Under the pieces are notes generated by a model. The model had not been told where the DNA came from and searched no databases. It was given only the letters and a program-made list of their open reading frames with translations. DNA of 64,000 nt. Source: Heterodera schachtii (lineage: Eukaryota; Nematoda; Chromadorea; Rhabditida; Heteroderidae). The translations under genes were made by a program, and so were the position numbers. The stretch spans positions 546,356-610,355 of the forward strand of contig SIJG01000005.1 of assembly GCA_023374025.1 (NCBI GenBank), in the 5' to 3' direction. Shown here one piece after another: positions 22,401 through 33,219 of this stretch; position 1 is the stretch's first letter; each line of letters begins with the position of its first letter.

Positions 22401-23799
22401 TGCAAATTTAATTCGAAATAAAAAAGAAAATTTAAAAAACATATAAAAATCAAATTTTTTTTGATTTGTATATTTGAAAGAAAACAAATTCAAAATAAGA
22501 TGAATTAAATTAATTCCTGGACAAATGCTCAGATAATACAGATTAAAAAAAAGAAACCTTAAAAGACAAAACCGAAATGCATAATTCGAAATCCCGAAAA
22601 ATAAAATTAAGAATTCGAATAAATCATAAAATTTCTTGAAAATCCTTGAAAAAGATATATTGCTAACATCCTTTCGTAAAAATCCCTAACCCAAATTTTT
22701 CGAATATCGACCCGGTGCTAGAATTCGGGTTCGGGATTTCAGATTGATGACCAACGATTTCATGAACCGATACATCATTTTTCAAATGTTTTTCTCACCA
22801 TTAGTTTTTCGCGCATTTTTCACAAATTTTTAGCCACATAATTAAGTAATACCCCTCAAGCAATTAAGCTAATTACTGTTCACATTATCCCACCTTAAGC
22901 TCATCCTGGGCCAGTTCAAAGATGTGACGATGTTGCTCAAGTTCAGCTGTCAGGCACTCATTTTTTGCGTTAGCTGCCGCCAAATCGGACACAAGCTGAT
23001 GAATGGTTGATTTGTTCTCATACAGGATTTGCTCATAATTGCTGAAAATTTATAATTACAAATTACAAAATAAATAATTAAAACAATTAAAATAAAAAAA
23101 AAATTCTTGCCGTTAATCGGATAATAAAAAATTAATAATATAAATTAAAAAATTTGTTAATTTTACAAAAAATTAATAAAGAAATAACAAAATTGATTCA
23201 ATTAAATTGAATATTAAATTTTAATATTTAAAAATTTAAATATTTTATAATAAAATCTTCAAAAAAAATTTAATTCGGCCCATTTTTACCCAATCTGTCG
23301 CTTCAGGCGATTGTTCAATTCGGAAAGCCGTTGATTGTCCTGCGATGAGAAGCGCAATTTGTGCTGCAGCTTCTCGATCGTGCCAAACTGTTGAAGAACA
23401 ACTAAAAAATAAATAAATATTTAATTCGATAAATAATTTAAAAATTTTCGAGAATTAAATTATAAATTATTTAAAATTTAAAAAAAAATGATAATTATTG
23501 TGCCAATAAAAATATCAAATTATTCCCATAAAATAAAATTATTTTTAAAAAAATGATAATTATTGTGCCAATAAAAATATCAAATTATTCCTATAAAATT
23601 AATTTTTATGTTTTTTATCATATATTATATTCAACAAATAAAAAGTTCCGTCATTAAAATTTAATAATTAAAAAATAATTATTTAATTAAAAATAATTTA
23701 ACGACCTTCCGGGTCGATCAGATTCATATTCCGCCCTGAACAGATACGTGATGAAAGCTCAAAAACTGCAAGCGTGTCTGTGTGCAATTTATGTTCCAT
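16466..23799 (-). CDS. cyk-4: RACGAP1/CYK-4 orthologue, centralspindlin RhoGAP (~14 exons, ~584 aa)
   Basis: Exons, minus strand: 23799-23706, 23401-23290, 23041-22894, 22399-22296, 22211-22127, 20170-20100, 20027-19879, 19424-19335, 19268-19133, 18511-18388, 17844-17638, 17321-17235, 17196-17125, 16741-16466. Phases agree throughout. The order is coiled coil (about 32-120), basic linker, C1 zinc finger (H224, C239, C242, C253, C256, H261, C264, C272), RhoGAP (about 291-480), WSQ at 494 and a tail containing SMLGPVTWTP, which resembles the RACGAP1 tail. In animals this protein pairs with kinesin-6 at the central spindle and works in cytokinesis through Rho-family GTPases. Odd points: the arginine-finger position reads VYEHE (E324); exon 17321-17235 is preceded by TTTTTTTG rather than AG; a further exon (20895 to about 21130) is possible. 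Confidence 0.88.
18748..19115. mobile_element. hAT-like miniature element in a cyk-4 intron, with target duplication
   Basis: Element 18756-19107 (352 bp) has inverted ends CAAGGGCGTAG / CTACGCCCTTG. It is flanked by perfect 8-bp duplications CATAAAAT (18748-18755, 19108-19115). It lies in the cyk-4 intron between the exons at 19268-19133 and 18511-18388, only 26 bp from the nearer splice site. It is the best-preserved member of a family with partial copies near 11343, 15323 and 30832. Confidence 0.93.
20520..20716 (+). other. Unassigned short open frame inside a cyk-4 intron
   Basis: A 62-codon frame with Lys/Leu-rich helical content, on the strand opposite the host gene. The composition is more protein-like than the A/T-rich surroundings, but I recognise no family and see no splice partners. 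It may be a transposon fragment. Confidence 0.25.
20895..21130 (-). other. Possible additional cyk-4 exon
   Basis: A GC-rich island in the 2-kb intron between cyk-4 exons 5 and 6. Minus-strand frame 0 is open and reads a Pro-run followed by RRRRSISEPGLFPTSKL and ends GIKK at a GTTGCG donor, in phase with the next exon. An RRxS-type basic Ser motif suits the linker before the C1 domain. The upstream border has no AG in frame (TAACTTTTTG precedes it). The gene stays in frame with or without this exon. Confidence 0.4.
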
Positions 23800-23871
23800 T
23801 ATAATTCGAAAATAAATGCTAAAATTATATGAGTGACAAATTTTTTGAAAATGAAATATATATATAAAAAC

Positions 23872-24362
23872 CTAGGCAATCCTGAAGAATGTGTGTCCCT
23901 AATTTTTATTATTTTTTTAAATTTTGGGTCAAAACCAGTTTTTAGGGGTTTTCGAGGGTGCCGATTATGAACCTGAACTCGGATTTGCCCAATTCCGAAG
24001 CCCGGATCGGATCCGAATTCGAACAAAAAGTTGAGAAATTTTTTTCAAGAATGGAATTTTTTTTTGCGGTAAAAGTTTCTAATTCATTTAACAACTAATT
24101 ATTTTGACGGAAAAAATGCTTCAATTGTTAATTGGATAAAAAGGCGCAATTTGTGTCAAAATTTGACCGGTTTTAACGTATATATTGGAAAAAAATTTAG
24201 TAAAAATTTTTTTCAACCTTTTGTTCAAAATCGATCCGAGGTTCGGAATTAGGCAAACCCGAGCTCAGACTCGTAATCAGCACCCTCGAAAACCCCTGGA
24301 AACAGATTTTAAGCCGAAAATAAAAAAGCTTAATTAGGGACACCCATTCTTCAGGATTGCCT
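23872..24362. mobile_element. Palindromic miniature element, TIR AGGCAATCCTGAAGAATG
   Basis: The ends are inverted copies (AGGCAATCCTGAAGAATG at the left, CATTCTTCAGGATTGCCT at the right). Imperfect symmetry continues inward through GTGTCCCTAAT and CGAGGGTGC for over 100 bp. Flanks TATAAAAAC and CCTAAAAAC agree at 7 of 9 bases, a likely aged 9-bp duplication. It lies just upstream of the cyk-4 start codon. Non-coding. Confidence 0.75.
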
Positions 24363-25027
24363 CCTAAAAACTAAAATTCATTAAAATAATGTTTTAAATT
24401 GGTAAAATAATATTATGCTTTATTTAATATGATTTAAAGTTATTTTATTGCTTTAGGAAGGTTGGGTAAAATAATTAAATAAAGGAAAATGAAAAAAAAA
24501 ATTTAATGACACAAAATGTTCATTTTGTTGGGGATGGCACGGACTAAAAATGTGAATTGATTGGTCCGTTCGTTGGCTGTGTGCCTGTGACCTGACCTTT
24601 CTTTTTGAGATGTTAGGGAGAATTGGTTACCAATTTTTTGCATTTGGCATTTTATGGTGGCCGAATCAATTAATGCCATAGGCAAATTAAGGGACGCCGA
24701 CTAATTTTTGCAATAGGCAAATTTAAGGGGGGCTCGGCAACGATTTGTTCGACAAAAAATTTAAAAAAGGTTATATATTAAGGGTGAGGATTTATTTTTG
24801 TTTTTAAAAAGATGCCAATACTGGAAGCTAAGGTCTATAACTTAATATAGCGCCAAAAAAACGCGAAAAATATTTCGGTTAAAAATTTTGGCGCTAAAGT
24901 TTTTGTAAAAGCAAATGTTGACCAATTTTCGGGAAAATAGCATAAAAAATTTTTTGTTTATCCTTTCGGGGGGGTTTTTTTTTAATCGTTGTCTGATCTG
25001 AATATTTATTGAGTTAAGTATTATGCT

Positions 25028-25465
25028 TGGTAAAACGGTACTTTTCCGTTTGGGGGCCCCACATTTATTTAAATTAAAAACGTCAACAAAAAGCGCGATG
25101 AATATTCAAAAAACAGCGCTTCAACTGTTATGGCCAAAAATGTGTGAATCCTGGTACATTGTGTACTTTTGGCCATAACTTTGCTCAAACTTGGCCAAAT
25201 TTTTTAAAATTTAGGTGAGCTAATAGAGAAATGTTAGGCCTATCGAATGATAATTTGAAATTCTAATTCTGTTGACATTAACAAAAGTTATGAGCAGTTT
25301 TTGGTTGAAAATTTCCATTTGATGGTTTTTATATAACGACTCAGCACCAAAGCAACAATTTGGGCCAAAATATAATCGAATGGATTCGCATGGCGCGCGA
25401 GTTTTGGTGACGTTTTTTAATTTAAATAAATGTGGGGCCCTCAAACGGAAAAGTACTGGTAAAAC
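25028..25465. mobile_element. TIR miniature element with 9-bp target duplication
   Basis: Element about 25037-25456. The termini are inverted over about 45 bp (GTACTTTTCCGTTTG, then GGGGCCCCACATTTATTTAA). It is flanked by TGGTAAAAC at 25028-25036 and 25457-25465. The opposite arm of the inverted duplication (12845-12880) carries the uninterrupted site, so insertion is shown directly. Nine-base duplications point to Mutator-like transposases. Non-coding. Confidence 0.9.
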
Positions 25466-26049
25466 TTTCGGCAATAATAATGTCTTTTACTAGTCTGAAA
25501 AAAAAATTCTTTTTTTTTTTTAACTTTTCTGAAAATTTTATTAACAAGATTTCTTGGGGTATTTTGAGGCCGCTGGGTATGAATCCGAACCTTTTTTAAT
25601 TTTAAAACCATAATTTAAAAAAAAATTATATATATTCGATGAAAATTTATCATTGCAATCGCATATGTTACACAAAGAGAAAGGTGTTTGAAAGGCAATG
25701 TAGAAGTTTTGTTAGAAAAATGAATTTTTTTTTTTGAATTTCTTTTTTTTGTTGTTGTCCGAAGAAAAAAAAATGAATTTTTTTTTTTTGATTTTCTTTT
25801 TGTTGTGCCCGAAAAGAATGAATTTTTTTTTATATTTTCATTTTTTTGTTCCGAATAAAAAAATGAATTTTTTTTTTTGATTTTCTTTTTTTTGTTGTTG
25901 TCCGAAGAAAAAAAAATGAATTTTTTTTTGATTTTCTTTTTGTTGCCCGCCGAAAAAGAAATCTATTTTTTTCTTTTTTCTTTTTGCCCTAGTTGTTCCA
26001 TCTACATATACATGTGTTTCTTCTTCTTCTTCATCATCATCATCATTAT

Positions 26050-26595
26050 TAGGGCCGTTAGTGACTAAAAATCTCGAAATAGTTAACTAAAATAGTGAGT
26101 AAAAATGCCAAAATAGTGACAAAATAGTGAAAAAAGTCCAAAATAGTGACGAAAAAAACCCAAAATAGTTACCTAAAAAAAGTTTTTAAAATAAAAATTT
26201 TGCCAAGAAAGTAAATTTTTGAAAAAAATTTTTTGAAAAATTTTAGCTCGATTCTTAGGGGTGTATTTTTTTTGAAATTTTTTTAGGTCGATTCTTAGGG
26301 GGTGTATTTTTTGGTTTTATTGCACTTTTGTTAAGGAATTTTCCAAAAAATGTCGAAATAGTGAAAAAATAGTGACAAAACGCCAAAATAGTGATTTTTA
26401 ACTATTTTAGTGACGAAGTCGCCAAAATAGTGATTTTTAACTATTTTAGTGACGAAACGCCAAAATAGTGATTTCTAGTGACCGATAATGACATCAGAAT
26501 CGAAAATTTTTAATGCAGAAATGCGTTTTTTGAGCTCCTTTCTTCAAATCAATTGAGCAAAAAAAAAAGTTTTTTCACTAAAAGTTGCGGCCCTA
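26050..26595. mobile_element. hAT-like miniature element with AAAATAGTGAC repeats
   Basis: Ends TAGGGCCG and CGGCCCTA. Flanks ATCATTAT (26042-26049) and ATCATCAT (26596-26603) agree at 7 of 8, although they lie in a CAT microsatellite. The interior is built of AAAATAGTGAC and ATTCTTAGGGGTGTATTTT units. The opposite arm (about 12455-12475) lacks the insert. Confidence 0.8.
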
Positions 26596-26631
26596 ATCAT
26601 CATCATCATGCTCAATGTGTGCTCTTCAATT

Positions 26632-29600
26632 TTACCAATTCCGAGGCATTGATGGCATTGATGGTGTCGATGGAAGTGATGGCATTGAGGGTTGTGATGG
26701 CATACTTGGCAATGAGGGCTGACTCGGCAGAGATATTCCTCGTGCCTTTTGTGCCATAATGCTTTGTTCCTGATTCATATGCCATTGTAACACTCGCAAA
26801 TATTCTATGTCAATTTTATCCATATAATTCATAAGGCCTTCTAAGTCCCGCAAATATTGGAGGAACATATGGTCTAACTGATTAAAATGAGCATTGGCAC
26901 ATCGTTCTGCAAAATATTTATGCATGTTCATATATATGTATTTAAATGTAAATGAAGTAATTTTTCTCATATATGTTTATATTAATTGAATTAAAATACT
27001 ATTGCGTCTATGCATATGGTTCTCTTCTAGTTTTTATATTATGTGATTGATTTACCTTTTTGTAATTTAATTGATATTTTAAATGATCATAAAGCAATTA
27101 ATAGGGTTCAATTTGTGCTTAAGCTAATATTAGTATTAAAGATTTTGTACCTATTGCAAGCTGCACCTTTAGGAAAAGTAGTCAAGAAATAAGCCCAAAA
27201 TTAAGATAAAGAAAATGCAAAAAAAAAAGGGCATGAAAAAAAACTATAATGACACGGCACGGAGCCAGCCCTAAATGCAGCATTTCCACGTATCAACTTC
27301 AAATTGAAGCTTGATTTATAAAAAAAACCTCTATTAAAACGGCCCCCATCAGCATTTTCTTAGAAATTGCTTAATTTATGTCAAAAAACAAGCAAAAAAA
27401 GCAAAAATTTCGATTTTTGGGTTGATTCTTCGCTAAGAATGAGTAAATTTTACTAAAAAGAATTTTTAATGCCATATTTAACCATTTTTAAAAGTTTTAC
27501 GTTACATTTAGCGAATTTTAAGAAAAATTGAGAAATTATACCTCAATTATGAAAAATGTATGTCCATAATTTTGCCATTTTATGTCCATATTTTGCGATT
27601 TTTGGTCCATATTTTTGGCCATATTTCGCGATTTGATATCCATATTTTTTATGCCCTAAGGCACGGAGCCAGCCCTAAATGCGGCATTTGCCGCGTATCA
27701 ATTTCAAATTGAAAATCTAATAAAAGTATAAGGCGCTAGCTAATAATCCGCTTGCATATTTTTGTTTATTTTTTTGTATATTTACCAGCATTTGACACGG
27801 ATGTAAGTGTGCCCATGGATGGTAATGCCGGCCGGGATGGTAATTGTGGCAATTCTGGAATTGCCGGTTCTGGATTTGTTGGCATTTCCTGCATTGTTGC
27901 CGTTTTCATTTTATTTGTTAATTTTTCCATATACCCTTTGACAACATTTTGTGCTTTTTTCATATGATTTTGTATTTTTTCCATGTAATTTGCTGTCTTT
28001 TCTTCGGCTGTTTCGATTTTCGGTGCAAATTTTTGCTTATATCCTTCAACTCTATGTTGAACTTGTTCAAAATAATGTTGTACTAAACGTAGAGAAAAAA
28101 TGTAATTACAAAAAAAATAAATTGATTAATTACACAAATATAATGAGTCTAAAATAACATAAAAATTTTACAAAAAAAAAAAAAATTTCCGTAATTTATA
28201 GAGAAAATCCGTAATTATTATTTTCTTTTTATTCCATATATATTCTTAAAATCAATATATGATATGAAAATTTCACCCCGTAATTCGGCTCGGCAACCTA
28301 ACAAATTTATTAATAATACACAAAATTATTCAGTAATTAAGGCCCAATTCGTAGACACATTTTGTGTCAAAATGGACATAATTTTTAACCACAGAAAACA
28401 AAAAATTTTTAATATGGCAAAACTTAAAATTTTTAAAAATATTTAATATTAAAATGATTAATTATATTCACTATGTGTTGGAAATGCCGGCGGCATTATC
28501 GGCTGGCTCGATGGCATAGATTCTTCATCTTCCGAGTCTGAGGCCTCATTTTCAGACTCTTCATCAGATGATATTTCCACTGTAAGAAAAAGGGATGAAT
28601 AAATTTTGAATTCAAAATGAAGAATGCACTACATTAGGGCAAAAATTGGTTGTGTTCATTTTCAATTAAAAAAAAATTTGATCATTTTCCTTAAAATTTT
28701 TTCGTAATTTTTTAAGAGAGTTAGTTGTTTTTTGAAATTTAAATTTTTGTATTTATTTTTTTAATTATGTATATAACTAATTTAAATTGATCATTTTTTG
28801 GTAGTCAATTAATTGTTTAGATAGCCAGTAATGGATTTTTTTAAATGCATAATTTTGAATTCGTTTGCATCATTAAATAAAGAAATTTAATATTTGAAAA
28901 ATAGAAAAAATAATTATTTAGGCACAAACTTAAAAACTTTTAAATAATTTTTTTAAAATATGTTTAAACAAATAATATTTAAAAAATTAATATTTAGTTC
29001 ACTGTTTGCTAGAGACGTCGATGTTGTCGGATGCGTGGATGGCATTTCGGAAACATTACCCTGTGCCGGTTCATCGGGCACAAAAATATGGTACCCATCA
29101 CCAGCTTAATTACATTTACTATTTTTTGATAGTCAATTAACAATAGTAGGGATATAAACTTTATGTATAAACTAATAAAAATATATATTTGTTAATTAAC
29201 CCATGATAAAAAAAATTTTTTTTTTTTAGCGCGTACTTTGATCATTTTCAGAGGCTGGCACATACACGTAAGTGCCAGGATTTCCTTAATTAAACATATT
29301 TAATTAACTTTTATTTGGATATTTTAGTAAAATTAATTGCACAAACTTTCATCATCCTCTGACTCTGAAAGTGAATAATATTTCTCATCATCTGTGGATA
29401 TTTCAGCTGCTTCAGCATTTTTTGATGACGATGCTTTATTTAATGATTGCTGTTCTTTCAAACGATTCTCGCCTTTAGGTATTAAAAAATTCTATATTTT
29501 TTATTTATAAAATCTATAAATTTTTTTCGTGAAAAAATGCCAAAATTGGAAAATAGAACCATAAAGAAATCAAAATTGGAAAATGTTAATTGCTAAACAA

Positions 29601-30101
29601 TTTAATCCCACTTTATCCTTATTTTTAATATCTCAATTTTTTAAATAAGTTTTTATTTTTTTATATTTATAAAAAATTACTTTCTTCATTTTCCAAGTCT
29701 GTCGCTCTGCTGACAATTCGCTTCATCGGCGGCGGATGATTTTCATAATATTTCCCGTTGATGTACAAATTACTTCCTCGGAATGAAAAATGCGTGGCGT
29801 GTTCACCCGAAGTCACATAATCTCGGCCATCAACGCGAACTGTGTATACGGTAGGTGGTTGTTGCGCATTTCCTACAATAATTAAGCAAAATATATCGAT
29901 AAAAAATGAAAAATAAATGTTTTTGGGTTTTTTATTTCAAATAATTATTCTTATTTTTGATATTTTACATATCCTAAAATTATTTTTATGAATTTTTATA
30001 AAGATTATTTAATTAATTTCTTTTTTTTTCTTTATCTTACCATTATTCAAAGCGGAGGAAAGCACAATAAAAATAATGGCGGAGAAGAGAAATATGCGCA
30101 T
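26632..30101 (-). CDS. Secreted modular protein, 8 exons, all introns phase 1 (402 aa)
   Basis: Exons, minus strand: 30101-30041, 29872-29681, 29472-29347, 29284-29237, 29104-29003, 28579-28472, 28082-27786, 26906-26632. Summed length is 1209 nt. Each internal exon is a multiple of three (192, 126, 48, 102, 108, 297) and every intron is phase 1. Exon 1 is a signal peptide (MRIFLFSAIIFIVLSSALNN). Exon 2 carries VYTVRVDGRDYVTSGEHATH. Exons 3 and 6 are Asp/Glu/Ser-rich (SESEDDES, SDSEDEES). Exons 5-8 end in Pro-rich MPxMP or LPSxPSMP tails. Exons 7-8 begin with helical segments. I recognise no family. Doubtful: exon 3 uses AAAG as acceptor and GTTTGT as donor; without that donor the frame stops at TAA 13 bases later. 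A TATAAAAG motif lies 40-47 bases before the start codon. Confidence 0.8.
27225..27716. repeat. ~55-bp direct repeats in the last intron of the modular gene
   Basis: GGCACGGAGCCAGCCCTAAATGC and the following ~30 bp occur at about 27256-27310 and 27660-27716. Between them are CATATTTTTGG-type units similar to those at 11860-12120 and 36290-36430. It is probably an eroded element; its ends are not defined. Confidence 0.55.
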
Positions 30102-30500
30102 TATGCATAAATTATGTGAATTCAGATGAATGGCACAACACTTTTATATTGGCAATCAGAAAATTGTCATAATTGCCAGCTTCTTACATTGATTTATCAA
30201 TTTACTTAAGTTTAATTTATTTAAGAAATAAATATATGAAGAGCATCAAATCATTTTTGGCATTAAGGCCAGAGAAATGTTAGAGAAAAATTTTTTTTTT
30301 TGCTAATGGCCATAATTGTCAGCTTCATCAATTGATTTATGCCATGCATTTAAGTTAAATTTATTTATGAAATAAAGGTAAGAGCATCAAAAATTTGTGG
30401 CATTAAGGGCAGAGGGATGCTAGAAAAAATAAAAAAATTGGCTAATGGCTAAATGCCCGCTTCAGCAATTGATTTATCCACTAGCTTAAGTTAAACATGG
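30102..30500 (-). promoter_or_regulatory. Upstream region of the modular gene, triplicated, with ATGCCA motifs
   Basis: Three imperfect ~140-bp direct repeats share AGCTTC..TTGATTTAT, AAATAAA and GAGCATCAAA..GGCATTAAGG. ATGCCA occurs on the gene's strand at 30263-30258 and 30403-30398, and on the other strand at 30339-30344. ATGCCA is the published DOG-box hexamer of Globodera dorsal-gland effectors. A TATAAAAG lies at about 30148-30141. Confidence 0.5.
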
Positions 30501-30831
30501 TTTGACAAATAATTAAAATGAATTAAGTAACTATACAACTACTATAATTATTATATTTCATAATGGATAGAACATATATTATTTTCTCCGAGCCATCGGC
30601 AAATTTAATATGTGAGATTTGATTGATTAGTTATAATTAAAGATCGAATTTTAGGTTTTTTTACCGGCAGAACCTGGTGAGAGAAGCACGAAAATTCACA
30701 ATTTTCTCCGAACAATTTTTCATTTCGAGCGACTTTTTAGCACTTAAAAACACATAAAACTGGCGTTAGCACTTATTTCGGCATTTTCTTTTCATTAATT
30801 ATATAATTAGATTGGCGGAGTCAAGGGCGTA

Positions 30832-31202
30832 GCCCCCCCCCCCCCCAAAAACCCAAAAAAAAAGTAAAAATTTTCAGTAAATTTTTTAAAATTTTAAGCA
30901 ATTTTTTTAATAAAATTGCATTAAAATACTCAAAAATTTTCCCGTCGGCGCCTATCGGCACCGCCAGACCCCCATTTTACCATATTTTTGAAAAATGGAG
31001 GCCATAATGGCAAAAAATAGTAATTTTTTGGCGAAAAACGGCGAAAAATTTTGTAAAATACACCCCCCTAATTCGGGATTTCAAAAAAGCAAAAATACAC
31101 CCCCCTAAAAATCGACTGAAAAAAATACACCCCTAAAAATCGAATTTTTGACTTTAGCCCCCCCCCCCCCCCCCCGAAGCCAAGGGTCTGGCTGCGCCCT
31201 TG
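30832..31202 (-). mobile_element. CAAGGGCGTAG-family miniature element
   Basis: The ends CAAGGGCGTAG and GCTGCGCCCTTG are inverted, and internal blocks match the 18756-19107 copy in reverse orientation. Flanks GGCGGAGT and GGCAGAGG agree at 6 of 8. C-runs at both ends look length-unstable. Confidence 0.8.
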
Positions 31203-31356
31203 GGCAGAGGTACGTGCCCCCCCCCCCACCCAAGCCGAAACCCTGTAATAAGCCATTTTTTAATCTCAAAACCGGGTCGAAATAAAATAATAATAAACTG
31301 AAGCATTCGATTTAAAAATTTAAATTTCCAAAAATATTCATTCTTAGGGGTGGAAC

Positions 31357-31871
31357 AGCTACATGACATTTCGCCTACTAACCCAAAAACATTCATTTCG
31401 CCTACTAAGGTAAAATCCGACGTTTCGCCTATTACATTTCGCCTACTATTCATCTCGCCTACTGACATTTCGCCTACTTGTCTTTTCGCCTACTAACCCA
31501 AAAACATTCATTTCGCCTACTAAGCCAAAATCATTCATTTCGCCTACTGATATTCGCTTACTGGAAATAATTGAAGTGAAGAAAAAATTCTTAGACGTAT
31601 AATTATGAAATAGAGCATATATATTTGGTGAAATTCGTTGACGAAACGTCTATATTAGGTTAGTAGGCGAGATATTCAGTAGGCGAAATATCCAGTAGGC
31701 GAAATGAATGTTTTTGGCTTAGTAGGCGAAATGAATGTTTTTGGCTTAGTAGGCGAAATGAATGTTTTTGGGTTAGTAGGCGAAATGAATGTTTTTGGGT
31801 TAGTAGGCAAAATGTAAGTAGGCGAAATGTCGGTAGGCGAGATGTCGAGTAGGCGAAATGTCCGTACACCG
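31357..31871. mobile_element. Palindromic minisatellite element (ATTTCGCCTACT units), 8-bp duplication
   Basis: The left half repeats CATTTCGCCTACTAACCCAA-type units and the right half carries the same units inverted (TTAGTAGGCGAAATGAATG). The whole is a large foldback with minisatellite arms. Flanks GGTGGAAC (31349-31356, 31872-31879) are identical, an 8-bp target duplication. Confidence 0.88.
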
Positions 31872-32151
31872 GGTGGAACTTTCACATTTTGCGCCAAAAA
31901 GCGAAATGTGAAACGCCAAAAAAAATGCGAGAAGTGAAACCCATTTTTTATTCTCAAAACCGTGTTGAAATTTAATTTCATTTAGCGTAATAATCGAACC
32001 TTTATAATGCTGCCAAAGGTGATCATACTACATAAAAACTCGGCACATTTCAAATGATCAAACTTTCAAATAAGCAGATCCACCCGAAAAATGCTTCAAT
32101 AACATAACCTTTCAACGAAAAAAAGGTCTATCTAAGATTTATATATTTTAT

Positions 32152-32535
32152 GTACTTGTCTAGTTTACGGGACAGATTTCACATACATTTTCAAATGCCT
32201 ATAAATGTGTTTTAGAAATTAGTGAAAATAAGTTTTAAGGGGTATTGCGGGTCGCTGATCACGAATACAGCATCCATTTTTGCCAATCTCGAACCCCCCT
32301 GACCCGGACTCGAACAAAAATAAAATTAGAAAATTTGTATAGATGATATCATCAGGAAGCCTAAATTCTTTGTCCTTGTACAGCTCTTGTAGTGAATGGT
32401 AGCGCTGATCTGAGCCCGGATTCGTGATCAGCGACCCCCCAATACCCCTTAAAACTTATTTTCACTAATTTCTAAAACACATTTATAGGCATTTGAAAAT
32501 GTATGTGAAATCTGTCCCGTAAACTATACAAGTAC
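32152..32535. mobile_element. Miniature element with ~118-bp inverted repeats
   Basis: The left arm, from GTACTTGTCTAGTTTACGGG to GTCGCTGATCACGAAT, is repeated in inverse orientation at the right with only a few mismatches. About 150 bp of loop separate the arms. The flanks are T/A-rich and no exact duplication can be fixed. Non-coding. Confidence 0.85.
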
Positions 32536-33088
32536 CTATTTTTATATGGTGCGGATTTTTAGTGGCGAAAATTCGCAAAAGAATTTTAATATCTCGGGTT
32601 TCAATTGCAGACAAAAAAAAAACAAAAAATTTTTAAACTTTTAAAGTTGTTAATACGAAATTGAAAGTTGACCATTCAAAAAACATTCATTAGCAAAAAA
32701 GAAAAAGAAAAAAGAAGCTGAAATTGAATAAAGAAAATAAAATGAAAAAATTGATTTGTTTTAATTGGGATAGTCATAACAAATATTAAATATCAAAATT
32801 TTTCATTTTTTACTCGGATTTTTTTTATTAGGCTTACAATTCGTAAAAACGAAAATTCTTTAATGTTTTCACAACAAAAAATCAACTTAGAAAAATTCCA
32901 TAATCATATTTGTTCAAGGAATTTTCATTTTCTGAAAAACCTGCCAATAAAAACATGAATTCTAGTTTAATACATAAATACATATTTTTATTTTATTAAA
33001 AAACAAATAATATTTTTTAATTTTTTTAAAATAATTTTTCTTTTATTATTTCGAAAAAGTAACCAATATTCGGAAGCATAATGTTCAA

Positions 33089-33107
33089 TTGCCATGTTGG
33101 CAAACAA
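33089..33107 (+). promoter_or_regulatory. Conserved palindromic promoter motif, first PAH gene
   Basis: TTGCCATGTTGGCAAACAA, 113 bases before the start codon of the gene at 33220. The same block, ATGCCAAGTTGGCAAACAA, stands 106 bases before the next gene. The core TTGCCA..TTGGCAA is an inverted repeat. Confidence 0.6.
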
Positions 33108-33219
33108 CGAATATGTATGTTTATATAAAAAAAATTTTCCATAATTTTAATTTTATTATTTATTCATTGAAAATTTTTTATTCGTCAATTTTGCATAAAA
33201 TTTACTTATAAATAAAAAA

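Noticed and set aside
31660..31981. Frames with SPTNPKTFI repeats
   Set aside because: Translation of the minisatellite arm of a foldback element.
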